In this document: one piece after another, positions 9,147 through 22,200 of the stretch
How the letters are laid out: the number at the start of each line of letters is the position of its first letter
Position numbering within the stretch: the first letter of the stretch is position 1
Source of the DNA: Littorina saxatilis
Lineage: Eukaryota > Mollusca > Gastropoda > Littorinimorpha > Littorinidae
DNA: 64,000 bases
Assembly (NCBI RefSeq): GCF_037325665.1
Contig: NC_090253.1
Location: forward strand, 20,034,718 to 20,098,717
Direction of reading: 5' to 3'
The notes under the pieces: model-generated
Database searches by the model: none
Seen by the model: the letters and a program-made list of their open reading frames with translations, nothing else
Told to the model about the DNA's origin: nothing
Translations under genes and position numbers: made by a program

Positions 9147-10637
9147 TGTCACGATTTCAGTGACACGTTTGAGAAAGAAACTCTTTGTTGGGCGCCTTTC
9201 TCAAATTGCAACGTAATGCGCCTGTATACCGCATTGCGGGGGAAAGTTTTGGTTAAAAATCACCAGATGCACGTGGAAAGTGCCAGCGTGAAAACCGTGC
9301 AGTTATCGGGTGATTCTTCGCTCACGGTTTAGAACACGTGTTCCAAGCATGCTATAGGTGTGTTTGGCAGGCGACCAGTGATTGGTCAGGAAGATCACTT
9401 GTCCTGGGATAGGCGACTGCTGATTGGTCAGGGAGATCACATGGTCTTTCTTCCCAATCCTTCGAGCTTTCTTTTCTACACATGCTTTGCAGACGACAGG
9501 GTCTGAGTTTCCGTGACTAAGATTTGGAGGATTCCAACGCGTTGCAAGACTAGTTTAGGTCTACCAACGGGCTTCTAGTGTTAGTGCATTACACAGAAGG
9601 CTTAGCACGGGAGGAATTTGGCTACATACTTTCGCTGACGAGCGGGAGCCAAATATTCAAGCGGTTTGCTTGGGAGAGCTACATTTTACGAGCTGTTGAG
9701 GTAATTAGCCGTTACTTTACGCTGGTGACCGGTCAATGTCTGTGAAATGTAAACTCTGTTTTCTCCATGATAGCGTATAACTTGCTCATTATAACGCTAA
9801 ATTGTAATCTGTATATGGTTTTTGCAGATATGGAGAGGCGGAGAAAATGTCTTGAGTTGTTATTAAAAGTCTCTATCCTTGCAGGTACCACGTGCTCGCT
9901 GAAGGGGGAAGTTAGACATACAAGGTGGTAAAAGGGGGATTGTTGGCATGGTCACTGCACCAATTGCTCTTGTTTCAGCTTGTTGTTGCGGGTTGACGCC
10001 GCTTGTTGCTGGTTGTTGCTGGAGGTGTTGCTGTACGGTTGCTGGACGTTTGCTACCTGGCTGCTACCTGTTTGCTGTTGAAGACGGGCTACACTGTTGC
10101 TGTCCTTTGTTCTACGGTTGCTGTTCTACGGCTGTTACTGGTGTTGCTCCAACTTTCACACGTATGCTCCACTGCGTTTCATCGAATAGACCCTGGCTAC
10201 ACTGAGAGTTGAGTGCACCCATGCGTAAAGGCCCCTCCCCCCCCCCCCACCTTGTCATCTTTCTAACCCTTTATGACGAACTTTGAGTTGTGACAACGTG
10301 GAGTGTTAACGCCTGTACAGGCTAAGACTTTTTACAGAGCAGCTAAGTGTTTTCTTACTTTACACGGTTCAGCGTGTTCTTATTATTTCATAAACTTTAA
10401 CTGGCTTTTGTGAGTTGTCTTCATTGTTATTTTTACGACTTGGTCGTAAAACATTATTGGCTTCACGAGAAGAGGGATCTCGAGGTGGAGAGTTAGTGTA
10501 TATAAACAGACGTCTAGAACTTATACTTTTGTTGTTTCTAACTTTTTTGTGTGACTGCGAGAGTAGATCGTGGTGTGGTTAGTCAGTTAGCAGGAATTGA
10601 CCGTTTTAGGTCATTCTTTTGACTTTAAAACGTGACA
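9147..10637 (+). mobile_element. Solo LTR of a Ty3-type retrotransposon
   Basis: The LTR starts TGTCACGATTTCAG and ends TTAAAACGTGACA, and is flanked by GACAT at 9142-9146 and 10638-10642, the 5 base duplication expected of LTR elements. Its last 350 bases are recognisably related to the LTR of the element at 17368-25778: GAGGTGGAGAGTT, ATAAACAGACGTCT, ACTGCGAGAGTAGATCGTGG. The two are clearly diverged, so it is an older insertion of a sister family. No internal region remains; LTR-LTR recombination is the usual cause. It is a fossil. Confidence 0.85.
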
Positions 10638-10642
10638 GACAT

Positions 10643-11664
10643 TATATGCCAATAAGTTGAACAAAAACAGGGTTCAAGTGGGAACACCTGAACAAAAGCA
10701 GGAGGGGGACGGTGTGACAAATGGATTTGTACATAGTTCAGTCTAAAAAGTTTGACAAATGTGTACAGATTGGCTTGCCATACTTTTGGGTTTGCATGAC
10801 TTGACTGCGTGATGAAGGATTACCTGTTGAAATGGGGTGATCTGATTTTGCAAACTATATTTTCATTGGTTACTGGGTTTTAGGACTGACCAATGAGAGA
10901 GGAGATGGCTAACAGGGAGGTAGCCATATTGGATGGATTAAATAGAACAGTGCTGATATTTCACGGGAGGCAGACGTGTTTGCTCGTGTCTCCGCGTTTT
11001 CAGACTGTTGCTCAAGTGACATTGAGGTCGAATGTTATACGACTCATGTTTTGGATGAATCATGCGTGATTCAATGCTGTGAATATACAGGTATTTATCC
11101 CCGAGTACGCAGTACTAGGGTCCAACAGACTTTAATTGTGTGTGTGTGTGTCTGTCTGTCTGTCTCGACTTATCAGCTTATTGCTGGGAAACTACTGGGC
11201 GCAGTTCGTTCAAAAGTTGATACACTAACTTGATAATAGGTCCGATTGATCGTATTAAAACTTCATAATGTTACCTGGGACCTAAATGCGAAATAAATCA
11301 CAAAAGCCACTCTTAACGGGGGGAGTTTTTGCGGTGGGAGGCTGGTCGCTTTGCGAACAGCCTGAACTAAAGGGGAGACTTGAGCGGCGAACACGTCACG
11401 CAGTGACGAGAAAAGCATGATTTGCAAGCCAGACAACGGGTGAGGAAATGGTCTCGGCAAAGAAATTACAATGCAGGGTTTGGTCTCGGTGAAAGAGAGA
11501 CAGAGAGCACGAGAGAGTCTATGGCCAAAATGATCCGGGTTCGATTCCCGGCATGGGCGTTCTATTTTTTTATTTTTTTTAAAATTCTTGTTTACTATTG
11601 TTTATTATGAACGTTTTAATGTTTAATTTTACTCTAATAGTTTTTTTAATTGTGTAAAATAAAT

Positions 11665-11703
<39 letters not shown>

Positions 11704-12935
11704 CAAGTGACCCGGGTTCGATTCCCGGCATGGGCGGTCTATTTTTTTTCATTTTTTAATTCTTGTTTACTATTGTTTATTATGAACGTTTTAATGTTTT
11801 ATTTTACTCTAATAATTTTTTTAATTGTGTAAAATAAATAATTTTTTTTTTAAATCCACGTGCACAAGACAAAAACTTTCATACTGGGGGAGCGAGCCAG
11901 TCTGAAGAGTACTTGGGTCCAGCGCCAGCGTTTTTTATTGAATTGTATTTTGTTCAGTAATGTTGACCTGTGAAATGACTGTGAGAATAATGTTGTGAAT
12001 TGGATGGAGGAGTGTGAGCTGTTGTCAGCCATTTTGGAAAGGAATGTTGTATGTTCTTTCGTAATGGAGTAATTTGTAAATGAGCTGTTGTAATACTGTA
12101 ACAGCATAAGCTGTTTGACGGATGAATGAATAGTATTGAGTAAGAGTGGAATTATTATTTTGTGGAGAAGTTTATCTAAGAATTGAGTGGTTGAGACTTA
12201 CGGTAGCATAAACGTTTTACACAGCACCCCGGTGGGAGAGAGGATGCCCTCGGCTGCGGGGAAGATAGAAGAAGACTGGCATCCCCTCCTTGGCGCCACG
12301 GATCGTTTGATTGTGGGCGCAAGGTTGTAACGCAGCGCAGGAATTCTGGGACCCGGTGGAACCCCACCCCATATCACCATGAGCGTTATTGGCGTGATAT
12401 TGGATCCAGCAATGAACCCGCTGAATTGTGAGTAGTCACTGTAGTGTGAATTAACACTGGAGAATACGTAACATGTGAAATGTGCGTAACGAGATCCTGT
12501 GTTTAACAGGAAACATGATTAACAGAAGGATTGTGTGAAACAAGTGACGACGTCATCGAGAACCGGATTATTCTTCCACGTGCTACATAAGCTATGGTTA
12601 TTATTATTACAGTGAATGCAAGAGATTGTTGATTGTATGAGAGATATTATATTTGTATTTTGTTGCGTTGTTTAAATACAGGTACGAGGACAAAGGGCAG
12701 TAATCGTGTTTCAGTCTTTGTGCCTAGTTTGAGTGTTGTGTTTGTGTGAGACGAAGTGAGTTAGTAAACAGAGTAGAACACGCATTTTTCTGATAGAGAA
12801 ATAAATACACACAGACACTTTCACTTTATAAACTCCGTTTTTTACTGCGAAATTTTGGCCTGGGAGAAGACACCCCATCCTAAGTATCTCTTCACCTACC
12901 CGTGAAGTATGCTTTAGGGCTTGACTAGACAACCC
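10643..12935. other. No recognised gene
   Basis: Apart from the tRNA-like duplication at 11529-11860, nothing could be identified. There is a TG run with GTCT repeats near 11140-11165. Short frames on both strands show no family resemblance. Confidence 0.5.
11529..11860 (+). repeat. Tandem duplication carrying a tRNA-like 3' half
   Basis: Two copies, from about 11529 and 11706, each begin with CCGGGTTCGATTCCCGGCAT, a perfect T-arm with box B, followed by GGGC and an AT-rich 3' flank with long T runs. No matching D-arm or anticodon arm precedes either copy, so these are tRNA 3' halves, not whole genes. The first T run (about 11668-11698) is a pol III-type terminator or slippage product. Confidence 0.65.
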
Positions 12936-13261
12936 AAGTCAAGTCAAGTCAATATTTATTTCAAAAAACCCCTAGGGTTACATGAATAAAATAAATAAAA
13001 ATTGCAATAAACACGACAAAAAAGATATATGTAATAATGAGACACAACACTTCTAATTAACCGAAAATAAATCAAGCTTAATTCATAACAAAATAATTGT
13101 AATCATACATTTTTTTATTTTTTTTTATTTACAGTAAAGTATATGTTTCTGTGTTTGATTTTGTTTTAATAAGAAAAAAGAACGTGATCAAATAATCAGA
13201 ACTCTTTCAAAATACTCTTAATAAAATATATTAAATGCAATAACTTTCGTTTCTTTGTTAA
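12936..13261 (-). mobile_element. LINE 3' part, continuation of 27647-28000
   Basis: On the minus strand this carries the last 19 codons of a LINE reading frame (stop at 13198-13196), a 3' untranslated region with CCTAGGGGTTTTTTGAAAT, and a tail of TTGAC repeats ending near 12936. It is contiguous in frame with the piece at 27647-28000 once the 14.4 kb TTAA element is set aside. Confidence 0.75.
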
Positions 13262-13283
13262 AGGACCAGACCACGCTGTTTTA

Positions 13284-14769
13284 GCGTCAAAAACGCTTCG
13301 AATCGTGTTCCTGCGCGACCGAACACTTCCCGATGTTTGCAGTTAGTTAGAAAACCACTTTCTTACCGTCTTCAACAATGTTTGGTTTACTTCGGAATCT
13401 TCTAAGGCCGTAATCCGACGAATTTTGTGACCGAAGCGACGGATTTCTTCTCCAAAACGACCCGCCATTGTGCCGCGTGATCTTCGCGAGACTGGCTTAT
13501 GAATAAATTATCCGTGACGTCACACCGTGTGGACATGGTAGTTTACCAACATGACAACAACAAGCGTAATTGCAGACGAAATTGAACCGTACATGTTCGA
13601 ACTACCGGTTTCTCTCCTCGAATCAAGCATGAAAGATGAGGGCGGAGGCCACTTCCAGCAGTAGTGAAACAATGACGATGAAAATTGCGACACTGTTTGT
13701 CTCAGCGATCAAAGGTAAACACGCCCGCTCTCTGTGCTGAACTTATCGTCTGCTTTCGAGTCTGTGCTATTTTTTCACTCTCGCCTTCTCAACGCACTCG
13801 CGAATAAGTGGGATATTGTTTAAAGTGTTCATGCATTGCATTCACGAGTAAAAGAACAACAGCTCATCGCAGTTTTAACTGTTCTTGATTATTTCAGAGA
13901 CTGGTGTCAGAGTGGCCACTGTACCTGTTGTATTGTGTGGGAGGGGCAGATTTGAGAGAGAGAGGAAGCTAGCCTGAGGTACATTGTAGAATGAAAACTT
14001 GCAGGGGAGCAAGAATGCATCACCAGCCACGAAGGTGTACATACAACTTTTTTTGAGGTGCCTATATTTGTTTGATTGTTAAATGTATGTATTTGTTGTT
14101 GTTTTTAAAGGCTATCAAGAAAACTGTTGTCATTTAAATTTGTAACACTCAGTCACATATAGTTTCACACACACACACACAAGATTAACTCACTTGCATG
14201 CCCACAGAAGAAGTTTGCTCTTCACATTGTTCTGTTGTTGTTTTTATAATGTAATCATTGTAACATCAACACTCAGTAATAACCAATATTACAACACAAT
14301 CACTTTTTCATCAGAACTCACTCACATACTACATGACTTTGTATTAAACCCTGGTTTATGGACACTTGCATTTGTACTTTGCATGGGAAAGCAGCCTGAA
14401 TTTCAGGTGAACTTTAATAAAAGAAGATTTATATGTATGTTGCTCTAGATGCATGTTTTAATAAATAATAATGACATTCAGGAAAGTAAAAGGACTGTTG
14501 AAGTTTGCTGTTGTAAAATGTCTGATGATTAGGGTTCTGTTGCACATTTAGTGAATTGACTGTACCAATTGCTGTTATTATTTACACCCAATCAGTGCAT
14601 CCACATGATATTATGTAGCTTAAAATAATTAAAGAAAATGTTTTGATGTGTTCAGAACATACCAACAAGTTGCACACTCACTGACTTTCCGAAAGAACAG
14701 GAAAGTTCTTCCTGCCTGTCTGGTCGCTGCCATCAGAGACCTCTTTCTGTCACAGAGCTACACAGGCTT

Positions 14770-14803
<34 letters not shown>

Positions 14804-15929
14804 AGATAAATAAAAGGTACATTACAACTCTCAACTGCGGGGTGTGTGTGTGTGGGGGGGGGGGGGATGTGCATAACCATTGCATACTTAAGGTCGGCTT
14901 AAACTGCAAACAGAAATGTGGAGCTTGCGTAACAATTCTTGCTTTGTCAGATTTGGAGATAGGCAGCCTCAGTCTATATAGTTGGTCGCCAGTTGGGGCG
15001 TCCTGCTTGGTGACAACTTGAGCTTTGTCAACTGGTCTAGCTGTAGCAGTCAAAGTCTGGGCACTGTTGCATTGTACAGAGTTACAGAGGAGTACTACAG
15101 ACAGCAATCAAACAGTGGGTTTTTTCTGTAGACATTGCTATTTCTGTTTAGGTGTTTCAGTAGTTTTCTATGCGGATAAATCATGCTGCATGATCACTAG
15201 AAACAATCCAGCTCTGTTGCATGCAAGTTTTTTAAAGGTTTTTTTCCCCATGTTACTCCGAGAGAAAAAAACAAACCCACAGAGATAAAGTTGAACTGGC
15301 AGTTTGACTGAAGCAGTGGTAATAACACAGAGTGCTCTTCCTACAATCAATTTTTTTATGTGGATGATGATGTCCATACATGTACTTGGTTGTATTATTT
15401 TGCTAGACTATTTGTTTCTGTTAGATATATCTGCTCACATGATTGTTGTTCATAATTTGACATTACATTTACTGCTGATCAAAATGTATTGTTGGAATAG
15501 GTCTGCTTAATATTCTGACTGCAGTTTTGTAATAAAATCAAATAACACAGATGTTTTAAGTATCAAAGTGCTTTTCACACACACACACACACACACTCAC
15601 ACACTCACACACTATGAGTATGACTGCAAACATGAATTTGTACTTGTATTAATTATAATTACTGTATTACAGAACCTGATCTGAAAAAAAGGACAACAGC
15701 AAATTATTCATGCAAGCTTGCTGTATTAACGATTTCTTTATCTATTTAATACAACACTGAATTAGATAACAACTATAACAACGTGTGTGTGTTTGTGTGA
15801 ATGTCTATGTGTATATGGACGGACACTGATTAAACCTGAGACTCATCGATTACCCAGGTGAGTGTAAAAGAGGGAGAGAGAGAGGGAACTTTAACCTTTG
15901 CCGGATGCCGCTTTTGACTACACACTCCC
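13284..15929. other. Left interior of the TTAA element, no gene seen
   Basis: AT-rich sequence with TA repeats at 14774-14800, a G run near 14853-14867 and CA runs at 14166-14183 and 15577-15596. Frames up to about 110 codons occur but none resembles a known protein. Confidence 0.5.
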
Positions 15930-16075
15930 GACGATGCGGGTTTGTCTGAACCCATACATTTGAAAGAGGGTTTTTACCGTTTATTCCTCTAACGACGATG
16001 CGGGTTTGTCTGAACCCATACATTTGAAAGAGGGTTTTTACCGTTTATTTCTCTAACGACGGGGTGGGTTCAGGG
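15930..16075 (+). repeat. 64 bp tandem repeat
   Basis: Two copies start GACGATGCGGGTTTGTCTG at 15930 and 15994, with a degraded third at 16058. Related wording (GTGTGAACCCGCGCCATCGG) reappears beyond the satellite near 26650, so the motif brackets the GA array. Confidence 0.8.
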
Positions 16076-16136
16076 AAACCCACAGCGCTACTTCAGTGGT
16101 TGCATCGAGTTTCTCCCTTCACCGACCTCTTGCAGG

Positions 16137-16192
16137 GGAGGGAGAGGGGGAGGGAGAGGGGGAGGGAGAGACTGAGAGAGACTGAGAGACTC

Positions 16193-16227
<35 letters not shown>

Positions 16228-17367
16228 AAGAAAGAGAGAGAGAGAGACTAAGAAAGAGAGAGAGAGAGACTAAGAAAGAGAGAGAGAGAGAGACTAAGAA
16301 AGAGAGAGAGAGACTAAGAAAGAGAGAGAGAGAGAGAGACTAAGAAAGAGAGAGAGAGTCTAAGAAAGAGAGACTAAGAAAGAGAGAGAGAGAGACTAAG
16401 AAAGAGAGAGAGGGAGACTAAGAAAGAGAGAGAGAGAGAGACTAAGAAAGAGAGAGAGACTAAGAAAGAGAGAGAGAGAGAGACTAAGAAAGAGAGAGAG
16501 ACTAAGAAAGAGAGAGAGACTAAGAAAGAGAGAGAGACTAAGAAAGAGAGAGAAAGAGACTAAGAAAGAGAGAGAGAGAGAGAGAGAGATACTAAGAAAG
16601 AGAGAGAGAGAGACTAAGAAAGATAGAGAGAGAGAGACAAATAAAGAGAGAGAGAGACAAATAAAGAGAGAGAGAGAGACTAAGAAAGAGAGAGAGAGAG
16701 ACTAAGAAAGAGAGAGAGAGACTAAGAAAGAGAGAGAGAGAGACTAAGAAAGAGAGAGAGGGAGACTAAGAAAGAGAGAGAGACAAAGAAAGAGAGAGAG
16801 AGAGACAAAGAAAGAGAGAGAGATAGACTAAGAAAGAGAGAGAGATAGACTAAGAAAGAGAGAGAGGGAGACTAAGAAAGAGAGAGAGAGACTAAGAAAG
16901 AGAGAGAGAGAGACTAAGAAAGAGAGAGAGAGAGACTAAAAAAGAGAGAGAGAGAGACTAAGAAAGAGAGAGAGAGAGAGACTAAGAGAGAGAAAGAGAG
17001 ACTAAGAAAGAGAGAGAGACTAAGAGAGAGAGAGAGAGAGAGAATAAGAAAGAGAGAGAGAGACTAAGAGAGAGAGAGAGAGAGAGAGACTAAGAAAGAG
17101 AGAGAGACTAAGAAAGAGAGAGAGAGAGAGACTAAGAAAGAGAGAGAGACTAAAAAAGAGAGAGAGAGACTAAGAAAGAGAGAGAGAGAGAGACTAAGAG
17201 AGAGAAAGAGAGACTAAGAAAGAGAGAGAGACTAAGAGAGAGAGAGAGAGACTAAGAGAGAGAGAGAGAGACTAAGAGAGAGAGAGAGAGACTAAGAAAG
17301 AGAGAGAGAGACGAAAGAGAGAGAGAGACTAAGAAAGAGAGAGAGAGAGAAACTAAGAAAGAGAGAG
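16137..17367 (+). repeat. GA-rich satellite, left part
   Basis: Dozens of units of roughly 18-24 bases of the form GAGACTAAGAAAGAGAGA. The array continues at 25779-26345 and was split by the LTR retrotransposon. Original length about 1.8 kb. Confidence 0.95.
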
Positions 17368-18919
17368 TGTCACGTTTCAATATATCACTTAAGGTGATTA
17401 TGAACCGGTTAATTACTACTAATTAACTAACCACACCACGATCCACTCTCGCAGTCATACAATTAAATAGAGTCAACAAAAGTATAAGTTTCAGACGCCT
17501 GTTTATGTATAAACTCTCCACCTCCCTCGAGCCTTCACTCAAAATATGTTCCTTTTACGTTCTCAACACGTAAAAAAACCAGTGTTCACTGACAAAATGC
17601 CAGTAGTATATAGAAAATTATAGTAACACGCTGAACCCGTGTAAATATAGTTAAATGCGAATGTTCTGTTCGAAAAGCTCTAGTTCGTGCAGGTGTCACA
17701 CACCCCACGTTGTCACTACTCCAATGAAATCACAGATACGAAAAGACAACGGTGGTCAACGGGGTGCGTACGACATGGTGCACTTAGCTTTCTTTCTGTA
17801 TGCTGGTTAGCCGGTATGCTGGTTAGCCGGTTTGCTGGTTAGCCGGGTCGCTGGTTAGCCGGTCTGCTGGTTAGCCGGTTAGCGTAGTTTCCTCAGGTCC
17901 CAGCTCCAACGTCTGCAGCTAGCAGTGTCCCGTCAAAGGCAGCCGTGCAGCAGTTGCAGGAACACGAAACGAAGGAAGGCTGCAAACAGAAAGCATCGGT
18001 GCACTAAACATGTCTGCTACCCCTCACCCACCACCTTAAAACATGTCATCTTTAAATACCTCATCGAGCACGTGGGCCTGCACAAAACGGACTTTTTACA
18101 ACAACAAAACAGTCATTTTCCGTCCTTCTCTCCCTATCTCCCTATCTGCAAAAACCATATACAGATTAGTATTTTAGCGTCACAGAGAGTAAATTATGCG
18201 CTAACCTGGAAAGAACAACAGAGAGTATTTCATTCCACAACACAGACTCATCAACAGCGTTAAATAATGATTTATTACCTCAAAAGCCTATGATTGTACT
18301 CTCAATGGAAGCAAAGTCCGCCTCCTCCCTGGAACAGTCTCTGTTCGTCAACAGTGACCAAAAACCTCCAGAACCCCTTGTCGAATCCTTATGCGAAAGC
18401 CATCGCCGACGAAGGAATATTGACGACTTGTCCTCAGCAAAATATGTGGCAGTGTGAAGGATTAACTAGTGGAAGCTCCCCTAGAGTGCCGAATACAATA
18501 TTCGGTGAAAAACCATCATACTCTAGAAACTGTATTAGATCCTTCCCCTTCTGCCGCTGGGTGTCAAGTGCGCCGCCCTTGTGCCTCTCTCAGACAACCT
18601 AGCCAATTACACGTGACTGACCTTGTCACAAAACCAGTCCAGCTATACACAATTCTGCCTCCCCAAGCAGAAAAAAGACACGAGAAACTCAATCCCTGAA
18701 AATCCCGTGTGCGCTGTCAGCGAAAAACCGTCAGCCCTATGATAGCAGAAACCCGCACTGTGAAGCTCGTGCGTTTCAAAACATCCGTGCTCGTTGAGCA
18801 CTGTCAGCAAACTCTGCTGTGTCCAATATCACGCACAGGCGCTTTCTATCATAACCGACCAAGAACAGGCACTCCACTGAGTGACGCTTTCCTGGTCTCT
18901 GTCACCCGATCGTGACACA
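17368..18919 (-). repeat. 3' LTR of the Ty3-type element
   Basis: In element orientation it begins TGTGTCACGATCGGGTGAC and ends TTGAAACGTGACA. It contains a short tandem array of CTGGTTAGCCGG units (+ strand) near 17810-17885 that differs slightly between the two LTRs. Confidence 0.9.
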
Positions 18920-19211
18920 CCTCCCCTCTTCAAGACGAAACCTCGGTTTCGCTCACAGTCATGTTCTCCTCTACAGCCCGAGAGAGAAAGTCAGCTCCAA
19001 CATTGTTGGCGCCCGGAATGACGCGTACCGTGAATTGGTACGGTTGGAGGATCAACGCCCAGCGCATAAGTCTGGCGTTTGCCAACCTTGCAACCTGAAG
19101 ATATTGCAGAGGTTGATGGTCCGTCTCCAGACAGAAAGGTCGTCCGTACAGGTACGCTTCGAACTTCTGGATGCCCCAGACAATGGCGAGACACTCGCGT
19201 TCAACCGTTGC

Positions 19212-22200
19212 CTACGCTGCCTCGGCCGAGGTCAGCTTACGGCTGGCGAAGCAAACAGGGTGCAAAAACCCCTCTGTCTCCTGAAGCAACACTGCCCCAA
19301 GTCCCTTCCCTGAAGCGTCTGTCCTCAGCACGAAGTCCTTGTTCAGGTCTGGTAGTCGGAGGATAGGCTGACTGGTGAGTCGCCTCTTCAGGGTGTTGAA
19401 TGCGGAGCTGCATTCCTCAGTCCACACTACAACGGTCGGTTGTAGTTTCTTGGTAAGGTTGGTCAGTGGTAGTGCGATTTCGGCAAAGTGCGGGATGAAG
19501 CGTCTGTAGAAGCTGGCTAGGCCCAGGAAAGACCTGACTTCTTTCTTCGTGCGCGGTGGCTCCGCCTCCCGAATCTTCTGGATCTTGTCGTCCTCTGGAA
19601 CGAGCAATCCCTCGCCGACAACATGACCCAGGAAAGACAATTCCCGAAATCCCAAGTAGCACTTGGACGGTTTAGCTCCCAGATTTCCGTCCTTCAACCT
19701 TCCGAACACGTCGCGCAGGGCGTCGAGATGTTCAGTCCATGTCTCTGTCGCGATCAGCACGTCGTCGATGAAACTGCTGATGTCCTCGCGCTTCAATGGT
19801 TCCAAAAGTTTCCTCATCATGCGAGTGAAGACGGCACCTGCATTCTGTAGACCAAAAGGCATGACTGTCCACTGGAACTGGCCGAATGGAGTGGTAAATG
19901 CAGTCTTTGGGCGATCTTCCTTGGCAACTGGAATTTGCCAGTATCCCTTGGTGAGGTCCAGTTTGGAAAAGTACTTGGCCTTGGCCAAGTGACTGAAGAG
20001 GTAGTCCACATCAGGCATGGGTTCCGCGTCAAACGCCGTAATCTTGTTCAGCTTCCGGTAGTCGACACAGAACCTGACGCGTCCATCCTTCTTCTTCACA
20101 AGCACAATTGGTGAACTGTAGGGAGAGTTCGCTGGCTCGATGACGCCCAACTTCGTCATGTCGGCGATTTCCTTCCTGACCACCTCCTTCTGGGCATGAG
20201 GCATGGGATACTGCTTCGTCCTCACTGGCTGTTTCTCCAGCAGGTCGAAGGTAAACTCCTCTAGATGCGTCTGAAGTGGTATGTCTGTAAGGACCCGTGC
20301 TGCATCCTTCAGGATCTCTTGCAGGTCCGCCTGCTGGTCGTCCCCAAGATCAGGTGAGATGTGCACGTCCGTGTGATCCTCACTAGCCTCCAGCGGACAA
20401 ACTGGTACACGTCCTCCTCCCTGTTCTTCCGTTGTCTCGTCCATCACGACAGCAACTGCTTCTGTCACTTTGTCCTTTTCCCCGTAGGCAGTCCTCTCTA
20501 TGTAGGCGCGCAGCAGGTTGGCGTGGTACAGGCGTGCTTTCCCGTTCATGACGATCCTGTAGTCGTTCTGGCCCACTTTCGCTGTCACCTCAAAAGGTCC
20601 TTGCCACCGCAGTTGTAGCTTGTTGTGTTTGACGGGTAGAAGTAGCAACACCCGTTCTCCAATCTTGAAGCTGCGCGGCCGTGCCTTGCGGTCGAATCCT
20701 CGCGCATAACGCTGTGCTGCTCTTCCCAGGTTCTCTTGAGCCAGTTTGCAGGTCTCTTCAATCCTGTTCCTGAGTTCTACGATGTAGGTCGCTGTCGTCT
20801 GCACCTCCTCGTCAGCTTCTTCGTCTGTCCAAGCCTGACGCAGGATAGCCATGGGACCGCGTACCTGTCTGCCGTACAACAACTCAAATGGGGAAAAGCC
20901 CAAGCTCTCCTGAGGAACCTCGCGGTATGCAAAAAGCAATGCTGGGATGTACCTGTCCCACGTGCGTGGTTTCTCCTGAGCTAGTTTCCTCAGCATGGTC
21001 TTCAAGGTGCCATTGAACCTTTCCACCAGTCCGTTGCACTGAGCATGGTAAGGAGTGGTGAAGTGCTGCTCCAGTGATAGCAGTCGTGCTGCCTCCGCCA
21101 TCACTCCTCCCGTGAACTGCGTGCCTCTGTCGGTGAGTACCTCTGATGGAATCCCCAGCCGGGACCACATAGTAACCAGAGCCTCAGCTACTCGCGTGGC
21201 TTCAATCGATTTCAGAGGGATCGCCTCTGGGTATCGAGTAGCGTAGTCCACCATGGTCAAAATGTATCTGTTTCCGTCCTCAGACGCAGGCAAGATGGGC
21301 CCGATGATGTCCACTGCCACCCGACGAAAGGGTTCGTCGATGAGCGGCATCTTCTCTAAGGGGACCTTCCTCACCCTTCCTTTGGCAACCACCTTCTGGC
21401 ACTTATCGCAGGACGCACAGAAACGTCGGACATCCGTGCAGATGCCTGGCCAGTAAAAGTGGCGCCAGACACGATCCGTGGTCTTCTTGGTACCAAGATG
21501 ACCTCCCAGAATCGAGTCGTGTGCCGTTGCCATGACACCCTCGCGAAACTCGCGAGGCACGACAACCTGTTTGAATGCACCTTCCTTGTTGCTGAACTCA
21601 CGGTAGAGCAACTTCTTGTCCCTGAGGAACCTTGACCTCCCATGCTTCCCGCTCAGCTTCACCTTCCCCGACTTCGCGTGCTCCCGAGGAGTAGCTAAGG
21701 TCGGGTCAGAATCCTGAGCCTTCGCGAGAAGCGCGGGGGTCACGTTCCCCAGGGCAGCTCGTGCAGCAGGTAGGGGTTTGAGAGGTTTGTCCTCTCGCTC
21801 CGCCTGTGCCCGCGTGAGCACTGAAATGACGTCGGGAGACCGATAAACGGGAACCTCCCTGGTGACGCCGTCCACAAACTGAACCCGGTTTCCAATGAGC
21901 AGGTCGCATGGAGGATCGTCCATGACGACGGCCACAATGGTCCCCGTGAACAACGGGGTTACGACCTTGATCACTGCCGTGTTCAAATCGTAAGCGTGAG
22001 ATGCCTCGGCCATTCTCACTCTGATGCTGTCTCCTGTGTAGGCCATAGCTGGAACTAGACTCGCCCGAACCACTATCATGTCTGCCCCTGTGTCCCGCAG
22101 ACCTTCGCCCTTCACTCCGTTAACGTAGACGTTGCAGTGGGGCTGGAAATGTTTCCTGGAGCACGGAACGCAGAGTTGTGGAATGGTGCATGAGCTCGTG

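Noticed and set aside
8886-9152. His/Thr-rich and Cys/Val-rich frames
   Set aside because: Produced by a TG/CA microsatellite; the same holds for frames in CA, TG, TC and GA arrays elsewhere.
16064-16273. Arg/Glu-rich frame at the start of the GA satellite
   Set aside because: Simple-repeat translation only.
18294-18915. Short frames on the + strand between 17.9 and 18.9 kb, repeated near 25 kb
   Set aside because: They lie in the two LTRs of the retrotransposon and are duplicated with them, so they are not host genes.
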